This document shows, piece after piece, positions 43,551-55,228 of a stretch of DNA of 64,000 nt. Below the pieces are notes generated by a model. It had not been told where the DNA came from. It searched no databases and saw nothing but the letters and a program-made list of their open reading frames with translations. The position numbers and the translations under genes are program-made. Position 1 is the first letter of the stretch. Each line of letters opens with the position of its first letter. The DNA is from Acheta domesticus (lineage: Eukaryota; Arthropoda; Insecta; Orthoptera; Gryllidae), in NCBI GenBank assembly GCA_031308135.1, contig JAHLJT010000631.1:30772271-30836270 (forward strand). Direction: 5' to 3'.

Positions 43551-45634
43551 CGACCTACTTATCACAAATCTCCCGCGCCCGTGGCCGTCAAGGTTGGATC
43601 GTAATGGCAGGGCTGTTGTCTGATAACGCGAGAATGCCCAAGTACATACATAAATAATCTTTAATATTAAAAAGTCTAACTTAGTGAAACGTAGGAGTTT
43701 AAAAATGGAGATTAAATTACAGTAATTTCATCATTCTTAAATGTAAAGAAGATTTTGCGAAATGTGAAGAGGCAGCTTAGGGCCGAAGAAGGAACAAGAA
43801 ATGAGGTTTATAATGAGCGACCGGAAAGTGGTTGCTTACAGGATTTTGCTTTCGCACCACTGCAATAGGCCGAAATGCTTTCTCTTATGTCGCGTGCCAC
43901 GGGGCAGTGGAAACGGAGGGTGCATTTTATCCGCAGGGATTACTTTTAGCGCCATTTGAGTGACTCACCACTACAGCAGCGTAGACCAAATTTACTTCGG
44001 GCACGAAATGTTGGCCGAAGAGAATATTCTGTCTAAAAGTTCCTTTAGTTATGTATGTAGTATTCGTTTACTTATTCACAAAGAACAACAAAAAACTTCG
44101 AGCGCCGTAAATTTATAATTTTATGATGGAGCCTCAGAGGCATTTACATCGAGAGAGTAAGGAAAGGAAAATGCAAATTACACAGAAATTTTTGAAAAAA
44201 AAACTCTTCTTTGAGAAAATAATATCTTGACAAATCCGCGAAGGCATCACCTTGTGACAGAAGAAATACAACAGAAAAATATTAGCATTCGCTGATTGCT
44301 TAGTTAAATCGTCTAAAAAAATAAAGAAATGCGATCATTATATACGATGATTTCGATGGTGTGGTAATAAATAGTTATTAATGCAATAAAATAACTCAAT
44401 TTAGATGTAAAATACAGATTGGTTACAGTTATACTTCATACTCATGAACACATATTTTGCTATTTTAAAATAAATGTATAGGTATAATAAACGAACAGAT
44501 AATTTAATGAGACAGAGAGTGATAATGAGAGAGATAGAGAGGAAGAGAGAGCAAACACAAAGAATGAAAGAAAGAGTCTCTACTCATATTAAGTGTATTT
44601 ATTAGTAAAAAAAATGCTGTTTGAAAAGAACGGGTTATTTCCAATTATCTTTAATGGAAGTCATCTTTTTACGAAAGTTAATAGATTACAAATGTACTTC
44701 AGTGTGTTATTTACAAATATCAATTGACAATCATCAACACAGTCACTAAAAACTTACTGAAGAACACAAGAATGTTCCCTCAAAAGTTTTCCTCTAAACG
44801 AATATATTTCGACTATGTCAAAGTAAAGTAATTATCTTAAATCAAAATATGCCGCCTGGCCGCAGAATCATGCAAGAATTAACTGAATATCCGAATTCAC
44901 AATTCTCATTTCCTCATTCGATGGCCTGAAGTGACACAACACCTCGGAATTTCCGCGTTATTTCAGAAACAATAAGATATAAACGTTGCGTTTGATTATA
45001 AAACGAAAAATTCACCACCCTCAATAAAAATTATTCAGCGAGATCATTTTAACAATAGCACGTGATATCGTACACCAAGTACAGTGAACGCGTGATATTA
45101 GTCTGCACATTTCCTGCCAGTTAACGTTCCATATGATGATCTTAAAGAATGCAAATGGATCGTAAATGGCATTGTTTAAGACGATCACTTCGAAGTAAAA
45201 GTCAGTGGAATACAAATTCAACCTAAGCACGTTCTCTTCCAAGAAATAAAAAAGATAGTTTATAAAATAGGCAAGTAGTAGGTATTGAATTATTGATGTT
45301 ACATCTACAATATTTTTCTCCGCTCTTATAGAGAAAAGGAGTCTATAAATTTTAGAATGAAATGAATTCTATCAACCTTTAACCAGAACGCACTCTGAAC
45401 TACACATACACAATCACCGCCAGCCTCCGTTCATAATACTACATCCACTCATGTTCAAGTCTACACAGGTCAAACCTACACTCAATAACAGTAACGCACC
45501 ATCATCTCCATTGTCCTTAGAGTCACGCGGGAAATGACGTCATCTCCGTGCAGGGTGGACACGCCTTGCGGCGGCGGCGGCGCTTCCGCAGAGGTTCCGT
45601 CGGGGTCTTGGGATCGGTTCCAGGAGGCCGTGCC
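43551..45634. other. Stretch downstream of the Grp7-like gene, possible 3' UTR near 45.6 kb
   Basis: AT-rich with a GAGAGAGATAGAGAGG purine run near 44525. The 3' UTR of the minus-strand gene presumably lies within 45634 downward, but its polyadenylation signal is not evident. Confidence 0.3.
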
Positions 45635-45730
45635 TCAGCCTAGGGCCTCGAAAAGGTCTGCTTCCTTGTCCAGCTCCTCAGCCGCCGCTTGCATTTCGTC
45701 CAGCTCGTGCAGCCTCTCCTCCACCATCGC
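45635..45730 (-). CDS. Terminal exon of Grp7-like gene: charged helical C-terminus and stop
   Basis: After the acceptor GCGAACAG this phase-0 exon encodes 31 residues, AMVEERLHELDEMQAAAEEL then DKEADLFEALG, followed by TGA at 45637-45635. The composition (heptad-like E/L/A/K spacing) predicts a short amphipathic or coiled-coil helix, as found at the tail of related insect proteins. The intron before it is 1451 bp. The 3' UTR would run below 45635; I see no canonical minus-strand AATAAA close to the stop, so the transcript end is not fixed. Codon use remains GC-rich but less extreme than in exons 1 to 3. Confidence 0.75.
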   Translation of the reverse strand, partial: AMVEERLHELDEMQAAAEELDKEADLFEALG

Positions 45731-45793
45731 CTGTTCGCAAAGAGCAGATTAATTAATTAATTAGTAATAGAGAAAGATTCGTGAAAATCTGAG

Positions 45794-46245
45794 CAGTGGC
45801 TTAGCTTCAGTTGGTGCCACCTGGGGCGAAGCTAATGGTGTCACCCCCCCATAAATAAAGTATAAAAATATCTATTGCTGCATTGATTATACATTGTTTC
45901 ATTAAAAATACGGACATATTTGTACATGATAGTTATTTAAAATGTATTAAAAAATTCTGTGTAATTAGGAATAATTGCAATTAAATCATGATCTATACTT
46001 ATGATTTAAATGTATACTTATTAAATTAATACAAATAATTTTTAACCAAAACCATAAAAATTATATAATTCCAACAATAAAATGTTCAAACTACTAAAAC
46101 TAAGAAAACTATTAACATATAATATTTTTAAGTAAATAAATTAAATTATATAATTCCAACTATTAAATAATTTAATTGGTGTCACCCCTAGAATGGTGTC
46201 ACCCGGGACGCGCCGCCCCCCCTGCCCCCCCTAGCTACGCCACTG
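45794..46245. mobile_element. hAT non-autonomous element, 452 bp, perfect 8-bp target duplication
   Basis: It starts CAGTGGCTTAGCTTCAG and ends CTAGCTACGCCACTG, so the termini are imperfect inverted repeats of the CAGTGGCGTAGC type. AATCTGAG flanks it on both sides (45786-45793 and 46246-46253), an exact 8-bp duplication that identifies the hAT superfamily. Subterminal GTGTCACCCC repeats occur at both ends. The interior is AT-rich and non-coding. It lies in the last intron of the Grp7-like gene, about 60 bp upstream of the terminal exon. Confidence 0.9.
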
Positions 46246-46784
46246 AATCTGAGTGTTAGATTCTACAAAGAATAAAATATACACACTTATTAAGACACAT
46301 TTCACAATACAAATATAACTTAACTGTAATTGACGAATTTCCGCTCTTCTTGTTGAATAAAATAAGACTTATTTTAGATTGAAATACCAGACTGGTATTA
46401 AAATGTTCGTCATGTGGAAGAATGAGAGTTAACATAACACGTCTTTAATGCATCAACTAATTTCTTGATTATTTTTTACATATACGATGTGTTTGTGTAG
46501 ACAATTCGAAACACATAATGACACTAATGTGAGTAATTAAATGCGAGAAAAACAACTAAAAATTTTACAAAATAAAAATTTAAATATACTATAAATAAAT
46601 TGTTTATGGTAGCAACACAATACACACCTGCTCTATCAAACAATAAAGACGCGGGCATTGAGCTACCGAGTATATCGAACTAAAACTCCGTTTTATTCGA
46701 ATTGATAAATCTGATACAGCAACAGAGAACAACTCTATGAAGAGATAGGGTCAATCAGTGTGCCTGATCGTTTCCATCCGCCAA

Positions 46785-47160
46785 GTACTAAATCGACCTC
46801 CCTTCCAAAAATCGACCTCCCCTCCAAAAATCGATTTCCCTTCCAAAAATCGACCTCCCCTCCAAAAATCGACCTCCCCTCCAAAACTCGACCTGTTCCC
46901 AAATCGACCTCCGCAAATCGATCTCCCCAAATTGACCTCCCCCAAATCGACGTCTCCAAATCGAACTCCCCAAATTGACCTCCCTCAAATCGACCTGCCC
47001 CAAATCGACGTCCCCCAAATTGACCTCCCTCAAATCGACCTCCTCCAAATCGACCTCCTCCAAATCGACCTACCCGCAAATCTACCTGCCCGCAAATCGA
47101 TTTTCCCCCAAATCGACGTGCCCCCAAACCGACCTGCCCCCAAGTGGACCTCCCTCCAAA
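46785..47160. repeat. G-rich minisatellite (15-19 bp units) just inside the last intron
   Basis: On the coding (minus) strand more than 20 units of the type AGGTCGATTTGGGGG follow each other, starting about 25 bp after exon 3's donor. Units are 14-16 bp near the exon and 19 bp (AGGTCGATTTTTGGAGGGG) at the far end. Every unit carries AGGT or ACGT plus a G run. Several minus-strand frames stay open through it by composition alone. Confidence 0.93.
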
Positions 47161-47181
47161 GCGAGCAACCTGCGTCGTTAC

Positions 47182-47415
47182 CTGGACGTCGAGGTGGTTG
47201 AGCGCCTCGCGCACGCCGTCCTCCACCTTGCGCTGCAGCGTGTCGCGGATGTGCGAGCGCAGCAGGTTGGGCAGCACGTTGGCGAGCGCCTCGGCGGCGT
47301 AGTCGAGCGTGCCCGCGCCCGCCACGCGCACCGCGAAGTCGCCCAGCTGCAGCTCGAAGCGCTCCAGGCGCGGGTGGTGGCGCGTGTCCAGCGGCTGCCG
47401 CAGCACCGCCAGCGC
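47182..47415 (-). CDS. Internal exon: C-terminal half of second Grp7-allergen-like domain
   Basis: This is a 78-codon, phase-0 exon with acceptor ..TGTGTGTGCAG and donor CAG|GTAACG. The peptide ALAVLRQPLDTRHHPRLE is followed by FELQLGDFAVRVAG, GAGTLDY, then NVLPNLLRSHIRDTL and KVEDGVREALNHLDVQ. GAGTLDY plus the long amphipathic C-terminal helix is the expected closing half of a group-7-allergen-like TULIP domain. The preceding intron is 8637 bp. The acceptor has a (TG)n tract in place of a normal pyrimidine tract. The reading frame happens to stay open past the donor into the intronic minisatellite as far as about 46735, so intron retention would add about 150 low-complexity residues; I treat that as non-coding because the donor and the next exon are convincing. 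Confidence 0.86.
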
Positions 47416-47440
47416 CTGCACACACACACACACACACCAA
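47416..47440 (-). promoter_or_regulatory. Exon 3 acceptor with (TG)n in place of a pyrimidine tract
   Basis: The plus strand has CTG followed by about ten CA repeats. The coding strand therefore reads GTTGG(TG)n CAG directly before exon 3. Half the bases of this tract are G, so it is a weak pyrimidine tract. Repeat-length effects on exon skipping are known for the (TG)mTn acceptor of human CFTR; relevance here is inference. Confidence 0.7.
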
Positions 47441-47465
47441 CATCACCACACTTCATTCACTTATA

Positions 47466-47844
47466 GGCCGATATACACGGTACAGTTTAGTGCAGGTTCT
47501 CGTACAGTTTCTGTGCAGAAACGTCGAGATCTCAAAGTGAACGTATAAAAGCCAAAACGTCGTCCATACACGGACAAGAACAGACTTGTATATACCAGAG
47601 TTTACGTTTTCTACATGAATCGCCACAAGCCGCCGCTAGGGGAGCTACCGGGAAACAACTGAATTGTGCCGTCCGAGTACTTTCAGAGGTGGTATTTCTG
47701 TGCGTGCGTTCAGAGGCGCTGGAGTCAAACTGTATGCTTTCTACACGAAAAATTATGAACATGTTCATAATTTTTTCATGCAGAAAGCGTTAAGTCTGGA
47801 GTGCATGAAGAATCTGCACGAAAACTGTACCGTGTATATCGGCC
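47466..47844. mobile_element. MITE with about 25-bp GGCC termini close to the exon 3 acceptor
   Basis: The left end GGCCGATATACACGGTACAG is repeated in inverted form at the right end (CTGTACCGTGTATATCGGCC). GGCC-starting termini suggest PIF/Harbinger, but a clear three-base duplication is not seen (flanks TATA and TTAA). A second, internal palindrome with ATTATGAACATGTTCATAAT lies near 47748. It sits in the 8.6-kb intron, 50 bp upstream of exon 3. Confidence 0.75.
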
Positions 47845-47849
47845 TTAAC

Positions 47850-49267
47850 TAATTATTTATCTATTTATTTGGTAGGTTATTTATGTACAGTATGAGTTTT
47901 CGAGGAGACAGTCCAATTGCCATAGTAGCAAAGCCGGAAATCTCAACGAGACTGACATCGGAATTCCTTGGAAAGGATTTTTTATGTATGGAATGTATGA
48001 TATTGTATGAAGATGAGGATATGGTGGAATGAGGGGCGTGAGGGAGTAAAGGGGGATCCCGAAGGGTACCTACCGGCCAGCCTGTTTAGTACACCTCTGT
48101 CCTTTGGATCTAATGGAGATCGAAAAGTGACTCTGACCGTGGAAGGTGGAAATTGAAAAGTGGATGTTCCGTTTTCAAGCGATCAATCTTATTGCTACAC
48201 TGTGAGTCGCCCCCAACTACAAGAAAAGGAACTGCTGTTATGACGTACAGAACTGTTTGGGAGAAGTAAATAAAGAGTACCACACAAATTTTTGATCGTG
48301 TGTAAAGGAGCAAGCCTATTCTCCCCTTGGACAGATGATCCCAGTGATGGGTTGCCTTGTCTTGTATGGGATCAGGTAGAGTGATCATCAGTGAGGAATG
48401 ACGAAGAGCTTATGAATGTGATAATGGTTCATATGGGATCCCTAGTGGTGTGAGCAGCTATACTCGCCACAACTTCATGGTGAGATCAACCATGTGGTGC
48501 TAATACGTATCCTTCGCCTCCATGTATATCAACAATGCTCCAAACCTCTGCGCAGTGAGGCCAGCTGTGGAGAAAAATGTGTGTGTGCGTGCGTGCGTAG
48601 GTTCGTAAGAACAAACGAAAACGAAACACTATAGCAGCAATAGCATTCATATACTGTGCATAATATCATTATCATGAGTAAATTTTTACTCACAAAGCAA
48701 CTCGAGTATTTTGGGACTCTGATTTCTGTTCGCTTTGACAATCAAGGTTTATTAATAACCTTATGTCCACAAACTATGTTTTTTTAATTTTCCTGGAAGA
48801 TACGAAATATAGGATATGTTCTTCAACAAAAATGCATGAGGTTTTACTCAGAAAGTAGTATGCAGTAATGCATGCTTCTTTGCGACATTATTGATGTTCA
48901 TACATACATGAAACACAAAGTTTTAAGGACTTCGCTTGTGTCAACGAATCAAAAACCAATTCTCGGGATAGTTCTATCATTGTTAAATCCCCTCCACATT
49001 CACTACTTGTGTTACTTTTAAATGATAAAGCAAGCAAATGTTTTTCAAATTTTATGTACAAGTGTGTATTATTGTTTAATTGAGAATATAGTGCTCCAGA
49101 AAAAATCAAAGGTTTAGACAAGAACTAGTAGACAATGTATCTATGAAGTAGAATTGTTAGATAGGAAAAACAAGCCACTTCGCCAGGTTTTAGCTCACTT
49201 GGTAAGTCTTATTTTGTGAACTACTCCTCCGGAGAGTGGGAGACTTTTGCCTTAGGGATGTATAGCT

Positions 49268-49335
<68 letters not shown>

Positions 49336-51380
49336 TTATTAGTTGTATACATGAATTTAATAGTGATTCAAACTTGTTTAGTATAATTTTTCGTTCGTGA
49401 CAGTCTTATTACTTGTCACTTGTGTTTTAGGATTTGCCAGATCACAGATTTCCCATTCTGTGGCATTACTTTTGATAATTTTCCTGACAAACTCTTGCGC
49501 TGCGTAGCCATTCACCCGAGTTCACCGCGAAAGGTGATGCGGACGCAAAAGGAATATAAAAAGAGAGGGAAGCCGCAAGAGGAAGCTAGAATGTCAGATC
49601 TGGCTCGTGTTAATTTCATCCACGACTAAACCACTTTTTCGTACGTCAGAACTGTTCCCGACAACGTATCGCGTCTTTTCCTAATGCGATTTTTCGTCAC
49701 TCATATGCCTATAATCGGTTCGTTTCCCCGCTTATCGACACGAAGTAGTACGCACAAACAAATGTGATATCGTGTGAATCCGGTTATGAACTTTAAATAT
49801 TTTGACGTAAGTAATCAACATGCCAATGACTAGATTGTAGATTAATGTACAGGGAGGGAGAAGAGACAATAAAAAAGAATTAAAGAATTACACAATTCCT
49901 TGGTCTCTCAAATTTGGGCAATCAATAATTGAAGTGACGCATGTAAATTAATATACGAGTATTACAAAACAATGTTATCACTAGACGAGTGACTTTTTGT
50001 AACAACATGCGGAACCTCTGGACATTTACTTAAACTTTGAATTTCTCTGTGGAAAGTTGTTCATTTCATTTTACACCACGAGTTTGAATACGTTCAAAAC
50101 CTTGCTTTGTGTCTTTTCCGTTTTTCATGACCACATATCAGTCAACTGCAAGGTCTCATTACCGAGTACGAATTTATACTACCGCCTTATTGCTCATTAC
50201 GAGTTCTAGCTTAAATGTCCTATTGCTCTGCATATGCTATCATGTAAGAGCTCGTAACCATGCCACAACAATTCCCTTGATTTTCTGAATAGTACGTTCA
50301 TAACGTCTTCGATCCGTAGCATGGAGGTCAGCTCACCTCTGATTTCTGGGCTTTAAATCACTACTTAGCTGTGGAATTTGCGTTTGAAAAGAGGGTTTGC
50401 AACGAGTAGCAGATACTCGTCTGTTTCCTCTGCCTTTAATTTTTCATTCCCTTATCATCATTTTCATCTACTCATCAATGAACGCCTGTAAGCAAAATCG
50501 CGAGTGATATTTATCGTAGGTAATACCACCAGTGCTTTGGAAATTATCGATAAATCCCCGACTCGTGAAGCGAGGAGGATATTTATCTGAGAATTTCCAA
50601 ATCACGAGTGGTATTTAATAGGACAATTCCACGAGTGAAATTACGTCCAAAAGAGTTCCAAACTGCGCCAAATATTGAAAATATGTTAAAATTAGTGATG
50701 TTATGTAATAGTACAAAGGCGGTTCATTGAACATCGACATAGCGAATTTATTTATACCGCCTCTTAAGATAGATGAGTCACAGTTTATGATTGCTCAGGA
50801 GGGAGATGCGGTAAGAAAAATCTAATAGAAGAAGCGATAAACGTTTTTAGATATACCGCCCTGATCGAGGCATTTTATGTGTATCGTTAAACACTATTGG
50901 TTTTAATTTCACGAGTGAAACAGTCATAGTAAAGATATACGTTTGTAAGTGCGAGGAATTATGTTTATATTATGAGTTCAGACAAAGGAGCAAGTTAAAA
51001 AGAACTAGTTATGACCTTACACTAAAAGGTGAAAGTTGCCGAGCAGTTAGGCGAATATATCCTGAAGCAGTTTAATATCATTGTCTTGGGCAACCGTTAA
51101 GTGTGTACAATATTATTCCCTAAATAAACTACAGATCAGATCACTGCACATTGTCGTAAAGGCATTTTACATCTTTCGCTTATCAATCCATTCCTTGTTG
51201 TTATTGACCAATCCTATTCACGATTTTTTAACATATATCGCCCAAGTACGTTATATCCGTGGCTCCATCGTGCTCTCCATCGTACTTTTTCATTGCGTTC
51301 TAGGGTCCCATGGCCTTGTCCTCTAAGTCTTTTATGTTACAGTAGATCTTTACCTGAGTTATTACCGCTTCGAAATTTAT
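47850..51380. other. Part of the 8.6-kb intron without recognised genes
   Basis: Mostly AT-rich. 47870-48540 has SINE-body-like motifs (for example ATATGGTGGAATGAGGGGCG) but no pol III boxes. 48580-48600 is a (TG/CG) run. 50480-50930 contains CACGAGTGGTATTTA and CACGAGTGAAA motifs in both orientations that suggest a decayed inverted-repeat element. Confidence 0.35.
49271..49334. repeat. (AAT)n microsatellite
   Basis: About 21 AAT units following a possible degenerate SINE head (TTTAGCTCACTTGGTAAG at 49189). Confidence 0.97.
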
Positions 51381-51381
51381 T

Positions 51382-51531
51382 ATTAGGGAATTTTTGCCAC
51401 CTCGAACGTTAAACACTATCGATCTTCTGCGCATGCGCATACGCACTAAAATGATGCGAAACTGGAACTGCGCATGAGTAGAAGATCCACAGTACTTACC
51501 ATTCGAGGTGGCAAAATCTCCCTGGCAATAG
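51382..51531. mobile_element. Short palindromic MITE with GCCACCTCGAACG arms and NRF-1-type core
   Basis: Arms read AGGGA.TTTTTGCCACCTCGAA at the left and, inverted, AGGGAGATTTTGCCACCTCGA at the right. The inner arms carry ATCTTCTGCGCATGCGCA. The same family recurs at 59390-59500 (inner part) and at 63893 to the window end. About 150 bp, non-coding. Confidence 0.7.
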
Positions 51532-51689
51532 GAGGAATTTATTTTACGTAGAAAGAACAGCCTATCTTTGCACTCCGTTGCCTGAAAGTGGCTTTTAATC
51601 TGCGCCGTCTCGGTTTAAACCTCCCGTGAAAGCAAAGCGCCGGTGCACAACGGTGACTTGCGCAGACTACGATGGAGGCGGTGAATGCA

Positions 51690-52340
51690 AGGCCATGCGC
51701 TGCACGAGGCGGGGGCGGAGGCGAACGTGGAGGTGAGCGAGGCGAGGCGGGGCGGGGGTGGAGGCGGAGGGGAACGCGGAGGCGGGGCGGGGGGCGAAGG
51801 TGCAGACGCGCGCTTGGTGGCGGAGGTGGGGGACGAAGACGCGGGGACAAGGGGAACGTAGAAGCGGGGGCGGGGCGGAGGGGATCGCGGAGGTGGGGCG
51901 GGGGCGGGGGAAGGCGGATGCGGAGGCGCGCGGCGCAGGGGCGAGCGTGGGGGCGGATGCGGGGAAGACACGGAGTGGAGGCGGGGGCGGAGGGGAGCGC
52001 GGAGGCGGGGGGAAGGCGGGGCGGGGTGGAGAGGGGGAAAGGGCGGCGACGGGAGTGGCGGCGAAGGCGTGGGCGGGGGCGGAGGCACTGGGCGGAGGGT
52101 AGCGCGGAGCTGGGTGGAAGGCGGGGCGGGGTGGAGAGGAGGGCGAGGGCGGCGACGGGGGTGGAGGCGGAGACACGCTGCGGAGGGGAGCGCGGAGGCG
52201 GGGGGAAGGCGAGACGGGGATGGAGGCGGGGGCGTGGGCGGTGTCGGAGACACGGGGCGGAGGGGAGCGCGGAGGCGAAGGCGCTAGCGGGCCCAGAGGC
52301 GAGCGTGGAGGAGGAGGCGAGCTTCGCGGCTGGAAGAGGC
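51690..52340. repeat. G-rich complex minisatellite with higher-order units
   Basis: The plus strand is G/A-rich throughout. A block starting GGAGCGCGGAGGCGGGGGG recurs near 51992, 52095 (variant), 52187 and 52263, with GCGGGGTGGAGAG-type and CGGCGACGGG blocks between. Long frames on both strands (up to about 350 residues on the minus strand) are Pro/Arg/Ala- or Gly-rich artefacts. It lies in the 8.6-kb intron, so the Grp7-like pre-mRNA would be C-rich here. Confidence 0.88.
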
Positions 52341-52499
52341 CTGGTTCGCGGTGCGGACGAGTCGTGTCGGACAAGAATGTCGCGGGCCGCAGCGGAATGC
52401 AACTGCAAGGCGAGATGGCGTGCGCGAGGCGGAGGGTTCGGCGAAGCGGCGCAGCGTATCTGGTGGTTGTAATTGCGGGAGCTGCCACGCCAAGTTTTG

Positions 52500-54726
52500 T
52501 TTCGACCACAACTAGAGCTTCGATCCGCGAAGCGAGTCAAAACTGGAAACTTTCGTTCTGACAAGTCCAAAAGCTGTTTTCCAGCCAACTACAGGGCCGC
52601 ACACAATCCCAAACTATTTCTTAAGTGTTTGGGTCAATTAGTGGCTTATTTATAGCGTAATGAATTAAAATTTAGAATTCCATTATATAGCACCAACCCT
52701 GTACTCTATATTTCGATTTTTTATAGTAGTCGTTGACGTTAGGTCGGTACAACTGCTATCTTATAAAATGAATATTTTCAATTAATTCGCAAACGTCCAT
52801 CTTAACGGGGCTCGTGTCCTCAGAAATGTACTTACCATTGTTAAAAAGATTAATTTCAATACGCAGGAGGTGTAACAACGAGCTAAAGTAATTAGAAAAA
52901 TCGATGAACACATAGTGACATTACAACACGGTGTGTACTAGCGACAGTAGTTTTTGAAAGTGACAGTAAAACTTCAATTAATATTATGTGGAAAATAGAA
53001 CTGAACTATTATTAACAGTACAAGCCAAACAGTACTAACTTGGAATGGCTCACTAAACGAGATTTTTGTTACTTCTACTAAAAGACATTTGCTCTAAAAG
53101 GGAAAATTATTATATTATTATCATTATTGGAAAACACTAACATTAAGAATATTAAAATACCGGCTATAACGAAAATTGTTATTTCATTGTTTTTATTGTC
53201 TTGTTACTTTTCTTATCTTTGTTTGCTGTTGAGTAACAGAAGAGATTAAAACAATAACATGACAGTTATTGCGTGTTTCGGACACACTTTATCTCACGCT
53301 GGTTCCAAGGGGTAAATGTGGTGGCGTAGAGAATGACATTCTGATAACGGACTGGAACACTGTTCCCTGAAAATGTATGCTAAAGTGAAAAAAATGTGCA
53401 AGTAATATCGCAGTTCACAAAAATAGACAAATGTTTCCCCCTTTTGGCTTGTCGCAAGAAGGGTCAATATTCAAAATTTTACATAATGGATAGTTTTCTT
53501 ACATCATCGAAATAACAAAACAATCGTTGGCCAATGTAAATCAATATAAAATTAGGAGATAGAATCGACTTTTGACTTTGGCTTTTCTTGTACTGAAAGA
53601 AGGGCTTTAAAGCAGACATTGGCCATACAAACCGAAAGTCACTGAAAACTGACATTTGCTCTTCTTGCACCAAGCCACAAAAATACAAGGTTTCCTTTTT
53701 AGAGTAGCTGGTACGATTTATCTTCGTCGACTTCTACAAAATTATCTTTGATTATTCAGAATATTGTGTGCTCCTTTTGATTTATCATCCGAAATGGATA
53801 TAGTCTCCGAAGGTCTTATTCGTTTCTGGTGGAGGAATGAAGTGTTGTTTCTATATCAAGGGCTAAGAAGGACGTGGCAAAACTAGTAGGATAATTGGCG
53901 ATGGGAAGGAAAACGGAAGCGGAAAAGGGTCGGAAATCAAATGGCGTGACATTAGATGAGGAACAATACGGACAATATTTTTAATTGATAAAAGGAAATT
54001 TCAGGAACCATATTCTGTCCTGGAAAGAGTAGGAAATATGAATTCCTCATATAATGTCAGCTAGAAAGGTCAGAGAGTGAGCGGAGCGCAGTCTGAAACG
54101 GCAAGCCTCTTAACTTCGTAACAGATGGCTGGGACTCAAAGCTCTCCGTTGAAAGTCTTATTTCTTCGTTACCCAAGGTCCAGTGAAGCTTCAAGGTCTC
54201 TCGAGGGAGCCCTAGAGCGCTCTGAAGAGGCCTGAGAGTGAACGAAGAGAAGTGGTGGCCACGCTTACGTTTATTGAATGGAATAATTCAATAAATATGA
54301 TGTATTTTCCTTTTCCACACGTTACACATTAGTATTTTCGACCTTTCGTACAAGCTCAGCCTATTTAATTTTTGGCACTGATTAAAACGTAACAGTTTAT
54401 GGTTTTTTATAGCAGACTTATAAGTCGAGTATATTAAGTGACTGTCGCTATGAATACTTTCTACATTCCTGAAGGGCATTTATTACAATTACACTCTAGT
54501 TTGTGACCTCGGAACTGAATCGCTTGGTGTAAAAATTACATAAATGTTGCAAAGCGTGAGCTAAGGCACATTGTGTGTACATAAAACAAAATACATGTTC
54601 ACCTTGAGAGGAATTAAACTTATTGTCAAAGCAGTATATTATACAGGCTAATAAAAAATGAATTGATCAAACGGGTTAATACTTTTTGAAGTCATAGAGA
54701 TGTTTTTCCGCTTATGAATCAATTAA
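52500..54726. other. Part of the 8.6-kb intron without recognised genes
   Basis: AT-rich DNA. No open frame with protein-like composition, no clear repeat borders. Confidence 0.3.
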
Positions 54727-54730
54727 AGAG

Positions 54731-54925
54731 ACACCGAGCGCTTACAACAGAATAAACTACATCAATCTGCTCACTGCGAAATGGTCTAAAGGGGAAAAAG
54801 CGCCGGAAAAAAGACCAAGTAGCGGCACTGGCGGCGAACGTCCGGCGCCGAAAAAACGCTCCAAAAGCGAACTGGAGCGGAACCTTTTCGAACGAGGGCG
54901 CACGACCGTCCAAGAGGACAATAGG
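54731..54925 (+). CDS. Candidate internal exon on the opposite strand of the Grp7-like gene
   Basis: The plus strand has a pyrimidine-rich stretch (TGTTTTTCCGCTT), AG at 54727-54730 and then an open frame to AGG|GTAAGT at 54926. The translation is TPSAYNRINYINLLTAKW, SKGEKAPEKRPSSGTGG, APKKRSKSELERNLFERGRT, TVQEDNR. This is a hydrophilic, basic, protein-like sequence, and the patch is G/C-rich inside AT-rich DNA. It lies within the 8.6-kb intron of the minus-strand gene. It may be an exon of a nested gene or a fragment of a transposon-encoded protein; I do not recognise the family with confidence. A second plus-strand frame over the same bases is also open and basic, which weakens the case. 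Confidence 0.3.
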
Positions 54926-55228
54926 GTAAGTCGTTGAACACCACATGGTCGTACTATAGAACTCATGAAGGCTGAACGACGAAGACTCTTCCCAGAGGGG
55001 TGAGATGAAATGTTAAATAATTTACATAGGTGCGAAAAAAGAACGGAAACATAGGAAGCAGAATGGACTGCACACTTATTTAAAGAATGTATTTGATTTC
55101 GATGTTTGTTCCCGTGTAGATATGTTGTTCTAAATTAAATCGTCGTATTTTTTCAGTAGGGCGCCCGACTGCCACTAGACTCGTAGCATCGAACTCTAAG
55201 CGCCCGACAAGCAGCACCGACCCAGTAT

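Noticed and set aside
46735..47181. Continuation of the exon 3 frame into the minisatellite as coding sequence
   Set aside because: A good donor and a clean phase-0 terminal exon exist, and the extension is a low-complexity repeat; kept only as a retention hypothesis.
51539..52588. 350-codon minus-strand frame and several others
   Set aside because: Pro/Arg/Ala-rich artefacts of the G-rich minisatellite, and it would lie within an intron of the well-supported gene.
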